Below, in pieces: positions 1-5,536 of a stretch of DNA of 5,550 nt (position 1 is its first letter; each line of letters opens with the position of its first letter). The translations under genes were made by a program, and so were the position numbers. This DNA comes from Erysipelotrichaceae bacterium (GTDB lineage: Bacteria > Bacillota_I > Bacilli_A > Erysipelotrichales > Erysipelotrichaceae), in assembly GCA_021442745.1 (NCBI GenBank), contig JABUSI010000022.1, forward strand, positions 1 through 5,550. Direction: 5' to 3'. Under the pieces are notes generated by a model, which saw only the letters and a program-made list of their open reading frames with translations, searched no databases and was not told where the DNA came from.

Positions 1-2
1 TA

Positions 3-1916
3 AACGTACAGATGATGGTATTCGGTAACATGGGTAATGACTGTGGTACCGGTGTTGCGTTCACAAGAAACCCTGCAACCGGTGAAAAGGCATTGTTCGG
101 TGAATTCTTAATGAATGCACAAGGTGAAGACGTTGTAGCCGGTGTAAGAACTCCTCAGGAAATCAATCAGCTGAAGGAAGTTATGCCGGAAGCATATGCA
201 CAATTCGTTGACGTATGCGGTAAGCTGGAAGCTCACTACAAGGATATGCAGGATATGGAATTTACCATTCAGGAAGGTAAGTTGTTCATGCTGCAGACCC
301 GTAACGGTAAGAGAACGGCTGCTGCCGGTCTGAAGATTGCCTGCGACTTGTATGATGAAGGTATGCTGACAAAGGAAGAAGCTATTCTGAAGGTAGAACC
401 TCAGCAATTGGATACTTTGTTACACCCGCAGTTCGACCCTGCTGCATTGAAGAATGCGGAAGTTGTCGCAAAGGGATTGGCTGCTTCTCCGGGCGCTGCC
501 TGCGGTCAGGTAGTATTTACTGCTGCTGATGCTATCGCTTGGAAGAAAGACGGCAAGAAGACCGTATTGGTTCGTCTGGAAACCTCTCCGGAAGATATCG
601 AAGGTATGCATGCTGCAGAAGGTATCTTAACCGTTCGCGGCGGTATGACTTCTCACGCTGCCGTAGTTGCCCGTGGTATGGGTGCTTGCTGCGTATCCGG
701 TTGCGGTGAAATCACAATGGGTGACCATGAATTCACAATCGGTGGCAGAACCTATCATGAAGGTGACTGGATTTCTATCGATGGTTCTACCGGTAATGTC
801 TACGGTGAAAAGATTCCTACCGTTCCTGCTACCATCTCCGGTGATTTCGGAAGATTCATGGGATGGGCTGATGAAATCAGACAATTACAGGTAAGAACAA
901 ATGCCGATACACCGGTTGATGCTAAACAGGCATATGAATTCGGTGCTCAGGGTATCGGTTTGGTTCGTACCGAACATATGTTCTTTGAATCCACCAAGTT
1001 AAAAGCAATCCGTGAAATGATCGTTTCTTCTACGAAGGAACAGAGAAAGGCTGCTTTGGCTAAGGTATTGGTATTGCAGCAACAAGACTTTGAAGGCTTG
1101 TATGAAGCAATGCAAGGTTATCCGGTAACGGTTCGTTACCTGGACCCGCCTCTGCATGAATTCGTACCGACGGAACCTGCAGATATCGCTGCATTGGCTG
1201 CAGAAATGGGTATGACAACGGAAGCATTGACAGAAGTAGTCAAGGGCTTGCATGAAGTGAACCCGATGATGGGTCACCGCGGATGCCGTCTGGCAGTTAC
1301 CTATCCGGAAATTGCCGAAATGCAGACACGCGCTGTCATCCAGGCTGCTATCAACGTACAGAAGAGACATCCGGAATGGAACGTTGTTCCTGAAATCATG
1401 ATCCCGTTGGTTGGTGAAGTAAAAGAATTGAAGTACGTTAAGAACGTTGTTGTTGAAGTTGCTGATGCTATCATTGCAGAAGCAGGCGTTAAGATGGAAT
1501 ATCACGTTGGTACGATGATTGAAATCCCGCGTGCTGCATTGTTGGCTGACGAATTGGCAACCGAAGCTGAATTCTTCTCATTCGGTACCAACGATTTGAC
1601 TCAGATGACATTCGGTTTCTCCCGTGACGATGCTGCTAAGTTCTTAGGTTCTTACTATGATGCTAAGATTTATGAACAGGATCCGTTTGCGAAGTTAGAC
1701 CAGCACGGTGTCGGTCAATTGGTTAAGATGGCTGCTGAAAAGGGCAGAAGCACAAGACCGAACATCAAGTTGGGTATCTGTGGTGAACATGGTGGTGAAC
1801 CATCATCCGTTGAATTCTGCCATAAGGTAGGATTGACATACGTATCCTGCTCACCGTTCCGTGTACCACTGGCAAGACTGGCTGCTGCACAGGCTGCGGT
1901 TAAGAATCCTCGTTAA
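3..1916 (+). CDS. ppdK: Pyruvate,phosphate dikinase, C-terminal part (5' truncated by window edge)
   Basis: This cytosolic enzyme interconverts pyruvate, ATP and phosphate with PEP, AMP and pyrophosphate; anaerobes often run it in the glycolytic direction. The frame is open from base 3 and starts mid-protein (NVQMMVFGNMG), so about 240 of the usual ~875 residues, part of the ATP-binding domain, lie outside. Counting from the Met at base 12: the rest of the ATP-grasp region reaches ~residue 100 (LQTRNGKR). The swivelling phosphohistidine domain carries GGMTSHAAVVARGMG, with the phosphorylated His at 215 (equivalent to His455 of the Clostridium symbiosum enzyme). The PEP/pyruvate-binding TIM barrel runs from ~290 to the end with RTEHMFF, GTMIEIPRAA, SFGTNDLTQ and GICGEHGG, whose Cys590 is the catalytic acid. 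All key residues are present and the C-terminus is intact, so the gene looks functional. Its more GC-rich, GGT/AAG-biased codon use contrasts with the AT-rich genes to the right, as expected of a highly expressed core gene. Confidence 0.97.
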   Translation, partial: NVQMMVFGNMGNDCGTGVAFTRNPATGEKALFGEFLMNAQGEDVVAGVRTPQEINQLKEVMPEAYAQFVDVCGKLEAHYKDMQDMEFTIQEGKLFMLQTRNGKRTAAAGLKIACDLYDEGMLTKEEAILKVEPQQLDTLLHPQFDPAALKNAEVVAKGLAASPGAACGQVVFTAADAIAWKKDGKKTVLVRLETSPEDIEGMHAAEGILTVRGGMTSHAAVVARGMGACCVSGCGEITMGDHEFTIGGRTYHEGDWISIDGSTGNVYGEKIPTVPATISGDFGRFMGWADEIRQLQVRTNADTPVDAKQAYEFGAQGIGLVRTEHMFFESTKLKAIREMIVSSTKEQRKAALAKVLVLQQQDFEGLYEAMQGYPVTVRYLDPPLHEFVPTEPADIAALAAEMGMTTEALTEVVKGLHEVNPMMGHRGCRLAVTYPEIAEMQTRAVIQAAINVQKRHPEWNVVPEIMIPLVGEVKELKYVKNVVVEVADAIIAEAGVKMEYHVGTMIEIPRAALLADELATEAEFFSFGTNDLTQMTFGFSRDDAAKFLGSYYDAKIYEQDPFAKLDQHGVGQLVKMAAEKGRSTRPNIKLGICGEHGGEPSSVEFCHKVGLTYVSCSPFRVPLARLAAAQAAVKNPR

Positions 1917-1922
1917 TACACG

Positions 1923-1951
1923 AAAGACTCGTAGAAATACGGGTCTTTTTT
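1923..1951 (+). terminator. Intrinsic terminator of ppdK
   Basis: An 11-bp stem (1923-1933 with 1938-1948, one G-T wobble) is closed by a GAAA tetraloop, and its 3' arm runs into six T (1946-1951). It starts 7 nt after the ppdK stop codon. The shape is that of a strong factor-independent terminator in + orientation. Confidence 0.92.
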
Positions 1952-1952
1952 G

Positions 1953-2008
1953 TAAAAGAAAAGTATGCCTTTGTCCTTTTTACAGGGCATATTACGAGGC
2001 ATACTTTT
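1953..2008 (-). terminator. Hairpin terminator of the leftward three-gene operon
   Basis: AAAAGTATGCCT at 1959-1970 is a perfect 12-bp inverted repeat of 1997-2008, with a 26-nt loop. Read on the minus strand, the distal arm ends in TTTTCTTTTA (1962-1953), a slightly interrupted U-tract, and it lies 28 nt past the stop of the last minus-strand gene (2037). On the plus strand the stem is not followed by T residues, so the terminator mainly serves the leftward operon. Together with the ppdK terminator it separates two convergent units. The loop is longer than usual, which lowers certainty on strength. Confidence 0.7.
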
Positions 2009-2036
2009 ACGTGGGTAAAAGGTTTGGTATGAAAGT

Positions 2037-2471
2037 TTAGTAAGCATGTTTGACAGCTATGGATGTTTCGAAAGCCACATTTCCTTCATAAAGATGGTCA
2101 GAAAGCAGTTTTCTGATTTCTTCCGGAAGTTCTGAAACATGCAATGGTCTTTTAGGTATGGCAATACAATGGTATACTTCGTCATGGTCGTAATCGGTAA
2201 TGTCAAAACAGAAGATTCCTTTAGACGCCAGTTTAATAGCGTCTGTAGTAAGGTCGTTGTCGGAAGCGGGAATTAATAATTTGGCATCGGTGATTCTGGG
2301 AGCGGTGTCAGAAAAATACTCAAGAAGCGTATTTGTTTCTTCACGGCTTCTGCATACGTATTCAGGTACATTACCACACCCGGCTGATGTACATTCAAAA
2401 ATATTGCCGTTTGTATCAATACCAAACCACATTATATCTTCGCATTGAAGATCTATATCGCTTATTCTCAT
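2037..2471 (-). CDS. Hypothetical acidic protein, candidate immunity partner of the adjacent deaminase
   Basis: This 144-residue protein belongs to no family I can name with confidence. ATG at 2471 is preceded by AGGAGG (2485-2480) at 8 nt, which fixes the start; a later Met14 (before WFGIDTNG) is a possible alternative. There is no signal peptide and no membrane segment. Visible parts: a probable N-terminal beta-rich portion (MWFGIDTNGNIFECTSAGCGNVPEYVC, residues 14-40), with Cys at 27, 32 and 40; a helix (~43-54); a second alpha/beta half with GIFCFDITDYDHDEVYHCIAIP (85-106); then a terminal helix (~114-127) and tail. The composition is acidic, as is common in immunity proteins. It is the last gene of the operon, 12 nt after the deaminase stop. 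A small acidic cytosolic protein directly after a toxin-like deaminase suggests an inhibitor; that is inference from position and composition, not homology. It may equally be an unrelated accessory protein. Confidence 0.85.
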   Translation of the reverse strand: MRISDIDLQCEDIMWFGIDTNGNIFECTSAGCGNVPEYVCRSREETNTLLEYFSDTAPRITDAKLLIPASDNDLTTDAIKLASKGIFCFDITDYDHDEVYHCIAIPKRPLHVSELPEEIRKLLSDHLYEGNVAFETSIAVKHAY

Positions 2472-2483
2472 GATGGGTACCTC

Positions 2484-2912
2484 CTATTTTATGAGATCTG
2501 AAAACATTTTTTTGCAGTTTATACAGTAAGGCCTTCCTTTACCTGTTCGAGGCCTGATTGCATGAGTTAATTTAATATCGGATATGTTGCTACCACTTAG
2601 CAGAAGTTCATTAACTGCATGAAATTCCGCACATACACCGATGCTATTCTTGGTAGATTGGCCTTTTGTTCCAATACCACCGATTCTATCAGCACGCTTT
2701 TGTAATTCAGGATGTATTGTGTCAGGAATTTTACCTGCGAATGTAGTGACTATTTTGCCAGTTTTGATATCATAGGCACCGATGGCCATAGACCGACCTT
2801 TGCCACCCGGGGTATTTATAATCATTGAATGAATTGCTCTGTATGCAGTTGCTCTCAGTATTTTATCATTAGCAACACTACTTGGGAAGAGACCACTTCG
2901 ACCTTTACTCAT
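2484..2912 (-). CDS. Small free-standing YwqJ-like deaminase (toxin-type cytidine deaminase fold)
   Basis: This 142-residue cytosolic protein shows the zinc and catalytic motifs of the deaminase superfamily: GVCAEFHAVNELL (Cys94 as zinc ligand, Glu96 as proton shuttle) and PYCINCKKMF (Cys130 and Cys133 as zinc ligands). The Cys-Ala-Glu form of the first motif, with a downstream Pro-X-Cys-X-X-Cys, fits the YwqJ-like group used as C-terminal tips of polymorphic toxins. The opening KGRSGLFP resembles the linker before such tips, but no delivery domain, signal peptide or membrane segment is attached. ATG at 2912 follows GGAGG (2924-2920) at 7 nt; an upstream in-frame ATG at 2939 lacks that site. 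The first 8 nt overlap the end of the DUF4417 gene, implying translational coupling. The substrate (free nucleotide, DNA or RNA base) cannot be read from sequence. The deaminase fold is well supported; the YwqJ assignment is likely, and the toxin role is inference. Confidence 0.85.
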   Translation of the reverse strand: MSKGRSGLFPSSVANDKILRATAYRAIHSMIINTPGGKGRSMAIGAYDIKTGKIVTTFAGKIPDTIHPELQKRADRIGGIGTKGQSTKNSIGVCAEFHAVNELLLSGSNISDIKLTHAIRPRTGKGRPYCINCKKMFSDLIK

Positions 2913-3642
2913 TTGTTTTCCTCCGCTTGTAGTATTCACTGGTTTTGCTAGGGAAAACGATAACAGTTACACCGTTGTTTCGAAGTTCGTCGAAACACGG
3001 GTAATTAGCGGAGCCATATATAATGAGCGTGTGTGGAGTCAGTAATTCATACATTCTTCGAAGCCCATCGGCAAACAAGGCGTAATTAAGTTTGTACTTA
3101 AGTGAGCTCGCAACGGTACCTATAGCAAGCATGCTGTTACATGGGTTTCCGTCAAAACAGTATTCCCATGTATCCGGAGTATCCCATCTGACATTACTGA
3201 TTACTTCGATGCCTTGGGATGCAATCCAGAAACCAAAAGCATTCATTCGGTAATAATTCCATCGTTTTAAGGGGTCGGGGAAGTCAGCGTATGTGGAAGG
3301 ATCGGGGGCAATAATTCCATCGAAATGACAAGCAATCTCAAAAACCTTATTGGGATAAAGCCAAAAACTGGTCTTCTTGCCATCGAACTTTGAATCGTCG
3401 ATATAGAAATGGATGAACGCATTGATATGATAATTTGGTTTATTATCAAGGATCATTTTCTTGTGGATTGTTTTCGCTTCGTCATACCCAATAAGTTTTT
3501 CCGGGATTTTTGTGGCGGTGGTAGGACACAATGGAATATCATGGTTAGAAAAAGTTGCTTTTTTAACCATGAATGCATTCCAAATGTCTGTAAGACCTGC
3601 GTGGTTAACAGGTGCTGTTTTGTAAACTGTATTTTTCTTCAT
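2905..3642 (-). CDS. DUF4417 domain-containing protein
   Basis: This 245-residue protein has the hallmarks of DUF4417, a family of unknown biochemistry often carried on phages and other mobile elements. Family-like blocks in order: IPEKLIGYDEAK (46-57), AFIHFYIDDSKFD (75-87), FDGIIAPDPSTYADFPDPLK (107-126), RWNYYRMNAFGFWIASQGIEV (partly 127-147), NVRWDTPDTWEYCFDG (150-165) and a C-terminal alpha/beta strand region, LIIYGS (206-211). There are no membrane segments or signal peptide. ATG at 3642 sits 8 nt after AAGGAGG (3657-3651); the in-frame upstream ATG at 3669 has no comparable site. It is the promoter-proximal gene of the operon and overlaps the deaminase start by 8 nt. The Shine-Dalgarno is partly inside a large hairpin, so expression may be controlled at translation. 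The Asp-rich conserved positions suggest a catalytic or nucleotide-binding role, but that is speculation. Confidence 0.88.
   Translation of the reverse strand: MKKNTVYKTAPVNHAGLTDIWNAFMVKKATFSNHDIPLCPTTATKIPEKLIGYDEAKTIHKKMILDNKPNYHINAFIHFYIDDSKFDGKKTSFWLYPNKVFEIACHFDGIIAPDPSTYADFPDPLKRWNYYRMNAFGFWIASQGIEVISNVRWDTPDTWEYCFDGNPCNSMLAIGTVASSLKYKLNYALFADGLRRMYELLTPHTLIIYGSANYPCFDELRNNGVTVIVFPSKTSEYYKRRKTNE
3640..3642 (-). promoter_or_regulatory. Start codon with strong SD (3657-3651) deciding the DUF4417 start
   Basis: AAGGAGG on the minus strand at 3657-3651 is followed, after 8 nt, by ATG at 3642. This selects 3642 over the in-frame ATG at 3669, which lies upstream of the site. Confidence 0.8.
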
Positions 3643-3653
3643 TGTGCTAACCT

Positions 3654-3689
3654 CCTTGTGAAGAAACAAATCTTTTGTTTGTTACAAGG
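3654..3689 (-). promoter_or_regulatory. Imperfect 36-nt dyad/hairpin overlapping the SD of the DUF4417 gene
   Basis: CCTTGT (3654-3659) pairs with ACAAGG (3684-3689). Inside lies AAACAAA (3664-3670) pairing with TTTGTTT (3674-3680) around a 3-nt loop, with a 4/3-nt internal bulge between the two stems. On the leftward transcript the downstream outer arm contains the AAGG of the AAGGAGG ribosome site, so folding would hide part of it. It could be a translational control element or a repressor operator; it has no T-run, so it is not a terminator. Confidence 0.55.
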
Positions 3690-3699
3690 AGAGAATAGA

Positions 3700-3728
3700 A
3701 AAATACGAAGAAATAGTAGTTATTGCAA
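3700..3728 (-). promoter_or_regulatory. Possible promoter of the leftward DUF4417-deaminase operon
   Basis: On the minus strand TTGCAA (3728-3723) and TATTTT (3705-3700) are 17 nt apart; each matches the sigma-A consensus at four of six positions. Transcription would begin near 3693, almost at the base of the hairpin, giving a leader of about 50 nt. The AT-rich context makes chance matches likely. Confidence 0.3.
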
Positions 3729-3771
3729 AGTTTTGAAAAAGTTTTGATGATTTTTGAAAGGAGGTTTGGTT

Positions 3772-4854
3772 ATGAATCTGGCAACATATGTAAAATGCTT
3801 AAAACGACATGCGCTGAACAAAAAAATATCAGACGAAGAGTTTTTGAATGCAGTATTAAAGCCATATATTGAAGCTGGTGAAATCGATAATAAAAATAAT
3901 GAAGAACTTCATCTGGATAAATCGAGAACCAGTTTAATATTAAACAGACATGAGGATGTTCCGGGAGCGCTAAGGAGATCACTTAACAATGAAAACATGT
4001 ATCCATGGGCTGAAGAGAATTACAAAGATTTTATCAATGACTATATGAATCCGGCCGAAATGCAAGCTGTTATTGATGAGATAACAGAAATGATTGAAGA
4101 AGACGAAAGTATTCCGGATAAACATTCATTTATAGAATTGAAAGATGAAGCAAATTTGCTTTTGTCTCATGTTTTAATAGAGTGCATCAAATTAAAAAAT
4201 GATGGGTTCAATCCTGAAGGAGATATTATAAGAAACGGATCATATTGCGTAAAAGCAGTATATAAGGATATTTTGAGCTACGGATTCAGAAAACGATCTA
4301 AAAGAAAAAATATAGTAGTAATACCTGTTGATACAGGATTTCGCACACATGTGACAAGAAAATACGAGAACAGTAAGATGAGTGAGGTTTCAGCAAATTC
4401 AATTCATGGCCAGTTTCTGACAAGATGGGAACAAAGCGGAGAAGATATTGATAGCCTTTCGCAGAGAATACGGAATGGTTTACAAGTTGAAGCTGATCAA
4501 AAAGGTGAATATCCTTTGGGAACTATTGCTGTCATTGAAAGAAACACAACCATTTTTTATTTACTAGCTATTTCAAGTTTTGATGAAAATAATAATGCAC
4601 ACGCTTCGAAAGAAACAATAATTTTTTGCGTTGATGAATTGTCGAAATTCTATGACAAATATGGTGATGGGTATAATTTGTATATCCCGCTTATGGGAAC
4701 CGGTAAGTCTCGCGCTAATATTTCTTTGCAAGAGTCGTATGATATTCTTATTGATTGCTATAAAAGGAATAAGGCCAGAATACAAGGAAATATACATATA
4801 GTTATTCAGAAAGATTTTGAAAAATGTATTAATACAAACGAAGGAGGAGATTGA
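3772..4854 (+). CDS. Thoeris-like effector: novel N-terminal region + ThsA-type macro domain
   Basis: This 360-residue protein is the likely effector of a Thoeris-type anti-phage pair. The C-terminal half (~178-355) reads as a ThsA macro domain: NIVVIPVDTGF (180-190), SANSIHGQF (207-215), YPLGTIAVI (247-255), the phosphate-binding-type loop IPLMGTGKSR (305-314), a helix (~318-335) and IHIVIQ (341-346). Such domains bind ADP-ribose-like signals made by the partner TIR protein. The N-terminal ~175 residues are charged and mostly helical, with LDKSRTSLILNRHEDVPGALRRSL (48-71, key stretch DVPGALRR) looking like a small helix-turn-helix-like segment; I do not recognise the domain. No transmembrane helix is visible, unlike the TM-macro effectors of type II Thoeris, so the protein is probably cytosolic. 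ATG at 3772 follows AAAGGAGG (3757-3764) at 7 nt; an in-frame TTG at 3754 precedes the ribosome site and is rejected. Its AT-rich codon use differs from ppdK, suggesting acquisition. The macro call is fairly sure; the N-terminal function is unknown. Confidence 0.82.
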   Translation: MNLATYVKCLKRHALNKKISDEEFLNAVLKPYIEAGEIDNKNNEELHLDKSRTSLILNRHEDVPGALRRSLNNENMYPWAEENYKDFINDYMNPAEMQAVIDEITEMIEEDESIPDKHSFIELKDEANLLLSHVLIECIKLKNDGFNPEGDIIRNGSYCVKAVYKDILSYGFRKRSKRKNIVVIPVDTGFRTHVTRKYENSKMSEVSANSIHGQFLTRWEQSGEDIDSLSQRIRNGLQVEADQKGEYPLGTIAVIERNTTIFYLLAISSFDENNNAHASKETIIFCVDELSKFYDKYGDGYNLYIPLMGTGKSRANISLQESYDILIDCYKRNKARIQGNIHIVIQKDFEKCINTNEGGD

Positions 4855-4856
4855 AA

Positions 4857-5387
4857 ATGTATTATCGAACAAGAACATATTTGGCTGGGGATTGGGATGG
4901 AGACAGTAATCTTATTATGACAATTAAGAAGTGGAAAGATAATGGGAATCTTGCCTTGGATTTTACTGATGCTCATGATTTGACGCAGGCAAGAGATGGA
5001 AGTTTGAATTGTTCTATCAAGGGATCACTTTCAACAAGATTAAATGCATCAAAAACGTTTGTGCTTATTGTTGGTGAAAAAACAGATTCTGTGACAAGTG
5101 GAAGTTGTCAGCATTGCAGAGAGTATTCTTCTTATTACCAACGGTGTTCGCGTGGGAAAACGGTTGATTTTCGAAGCTATGTTAAATATGAGTGTGAGAA
5201 AGCCGCAAGAGATTATAATAATCATGAAATGAAGGTTGTTGTCATATATAATTACATGAGTGTTCATAGGGATAAATGTCCTGAGACGGTGAGATATATT
5301 GGAACTCATATTCCGGGAATTACGAGGGATTTTAATGGGAATCAAAAATTCGATTATCAAGCAATTAAGAACGCTATTATGAATTAG
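4857..5387 (+). CDS. thsB: ThsB-like TIR protein (MTH538/DUF1863-type TIR domain)
   Basis: This 176-residue single-domain protein is the probable infection sensor and signal synthase of the pair. In Thoeris, ThsB-type TIR proteins convert NAD+ into ADP-ribose-derived second messengers when a phage is detected. Features: first strand with TYLAGDWDGDSNLI (7-20); LDFTDAHDL (34-42); SLNCSIKGSLSTRLNASKTFVLIVG (parts of 49-73, helix then strand); YVKYECEKA (108-116), holding the acidic position (Glu112 or Glu114) expected for NAD+ cleavage; and strand KVVVIYN (126-132). Cys84, Cys87 and Cys97 form a loop cluster. There is no membrane segment. ATG at 4857 lies 9 nt after AAGGAGG (4841-4847), which is inside the last codons of the macro gene. 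A TTG at 4851 is only 3 nt from that site and is rejected. Only 2 nt separate the two genes, indicating co-translation. The full length is intact and a terminator follows. Confidence 0.9.
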   Translation: MYYRTRTYLAGDWDGDSNLIMTIKKWKDNGNLALDFTDAHDLTQARDGSLNCSIKGSLSTRLNASKTFVLIVGEKTDSVTSGSCQHCREYSSYYQRCSRGKTVDFRSYVKYECEKAARDYNNHEMKVVVIYNYMSVHRDKCPETVRYIGTHIPGITRDFNGNQKFDYQAIKNAIMN

Positions 5388-5401
5388 AAACAAATTTGTT
5401 T
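5388..5401. repeat. Perfect 14-bp palindrome just after thsB
   Basis: AAACAAATTTGTTT is its own reverse complement and begins at the first base after the thsB stop codon. Its arms equal the inner stem of the 3664-3680 dyad upstream of the effector gene, so the Thoeris pair is bracketed by related dyads. Low sequence complexity means coincidence is possible. Confidence 0.6.
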
Positions 5402-5415
5402 TGTCCCTGATTGAT

Positions 5416-5450
5416 ATGCATCTGCAGAGAATACTACAGATGCATTTTTT
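5416..5450 (+). terminator. Intrinsic terminator of the Thoeris-like operon
   Basis: ATGCATCTG (5416-5424) pairs perfectly with CAGATGCAT (5437-5445) across a 12-nt loop, and the stem runs into six T (5445-5450). It lies 28 nt after the thsB stop codon, consistent with the end of a two-gene transcript. Confidence 0.9.
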
Positions 5451-5478
5451 GTGCACTTGCAGACGGTCTTCCGGTACT

Positions 5479-5518
5479 AAACCATGACACTCTGTCATAG
5501 TTTTATTCAAAATATGAC
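5479..5518. repeat. Three 10-nt half-sites (GTCATNNTTT) in alternating orientation, 15-nt period
   Basis: The motif occurs at 5479-5488 (minus), 5494-5503 (plus) and 5509-5518 (minus), each separated by exactly 5 nt. The first two also form ATGACA-CTC-TGTCAT (5484-5498). No gene is seen between 5451 and 5550. Candidate roles are an operator for a gene beyond the window or transposase sites at an insertion-sequence end. Confidence 0.5.
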
Positions 5519-5530
5519 CCCGGGGGACTA

Positions 5531-5536
5531 TTGACA
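5531..5536 (+). promoter_or_regulatory. Possible -35 box (TTGACA) of a gene beyond the right edge
   Basis: A consensus TTGACA lies 12 nt after the half-site array. Any -10 box would fall about at or past the window end, so it cannot be confirmed. Its position beside the array would suit a regulated promoter. Confidence 0.25.

Noticed and set aside
108..1505. Several open frames on the minus strand and one on the plus strand inside ppdK
   Set aside because: They lie antisense or out of frame within a highly conserved coding sequence, have no ribosome sites and no recognisable protein features.
3409..3747. Plus-strand open frame of 112 codons opposite the DUF4417 gene
   Set aside because: Antisense to a recognised family; no ribosome site; odd Cys/Phe-rich composition typical of a shadow frame.
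3723..3751. Plus-strand promoter TTGCAA - 17 nt - GATGAT for the TIR/macro unit
   Set aside because: Transcription would start at the ribosome site, leaving almost no leader. I see no convincing alternative in 3643-3771, so this promoter remains unassigned.
3754..3756. Upstream TTG start for the macro-domain gene
   Set aside because: It precedes the AAAGGAGG site; ATG at 3772 has ideal 7-nt spacing.
4156..4200. Possible transmembrane helix in the macro-domain protein (NLLLSHVLIECIKL)
   Set aside because: Too short and interrupted by His, Glu and Lys; reads as an amphipathic helix of a soluble domain.
4851..4853. TTG start for the TIR gene
   Set aside because: Only 3 nt after AAGGAGG; ATG at 4857 has 9-nt spacing.
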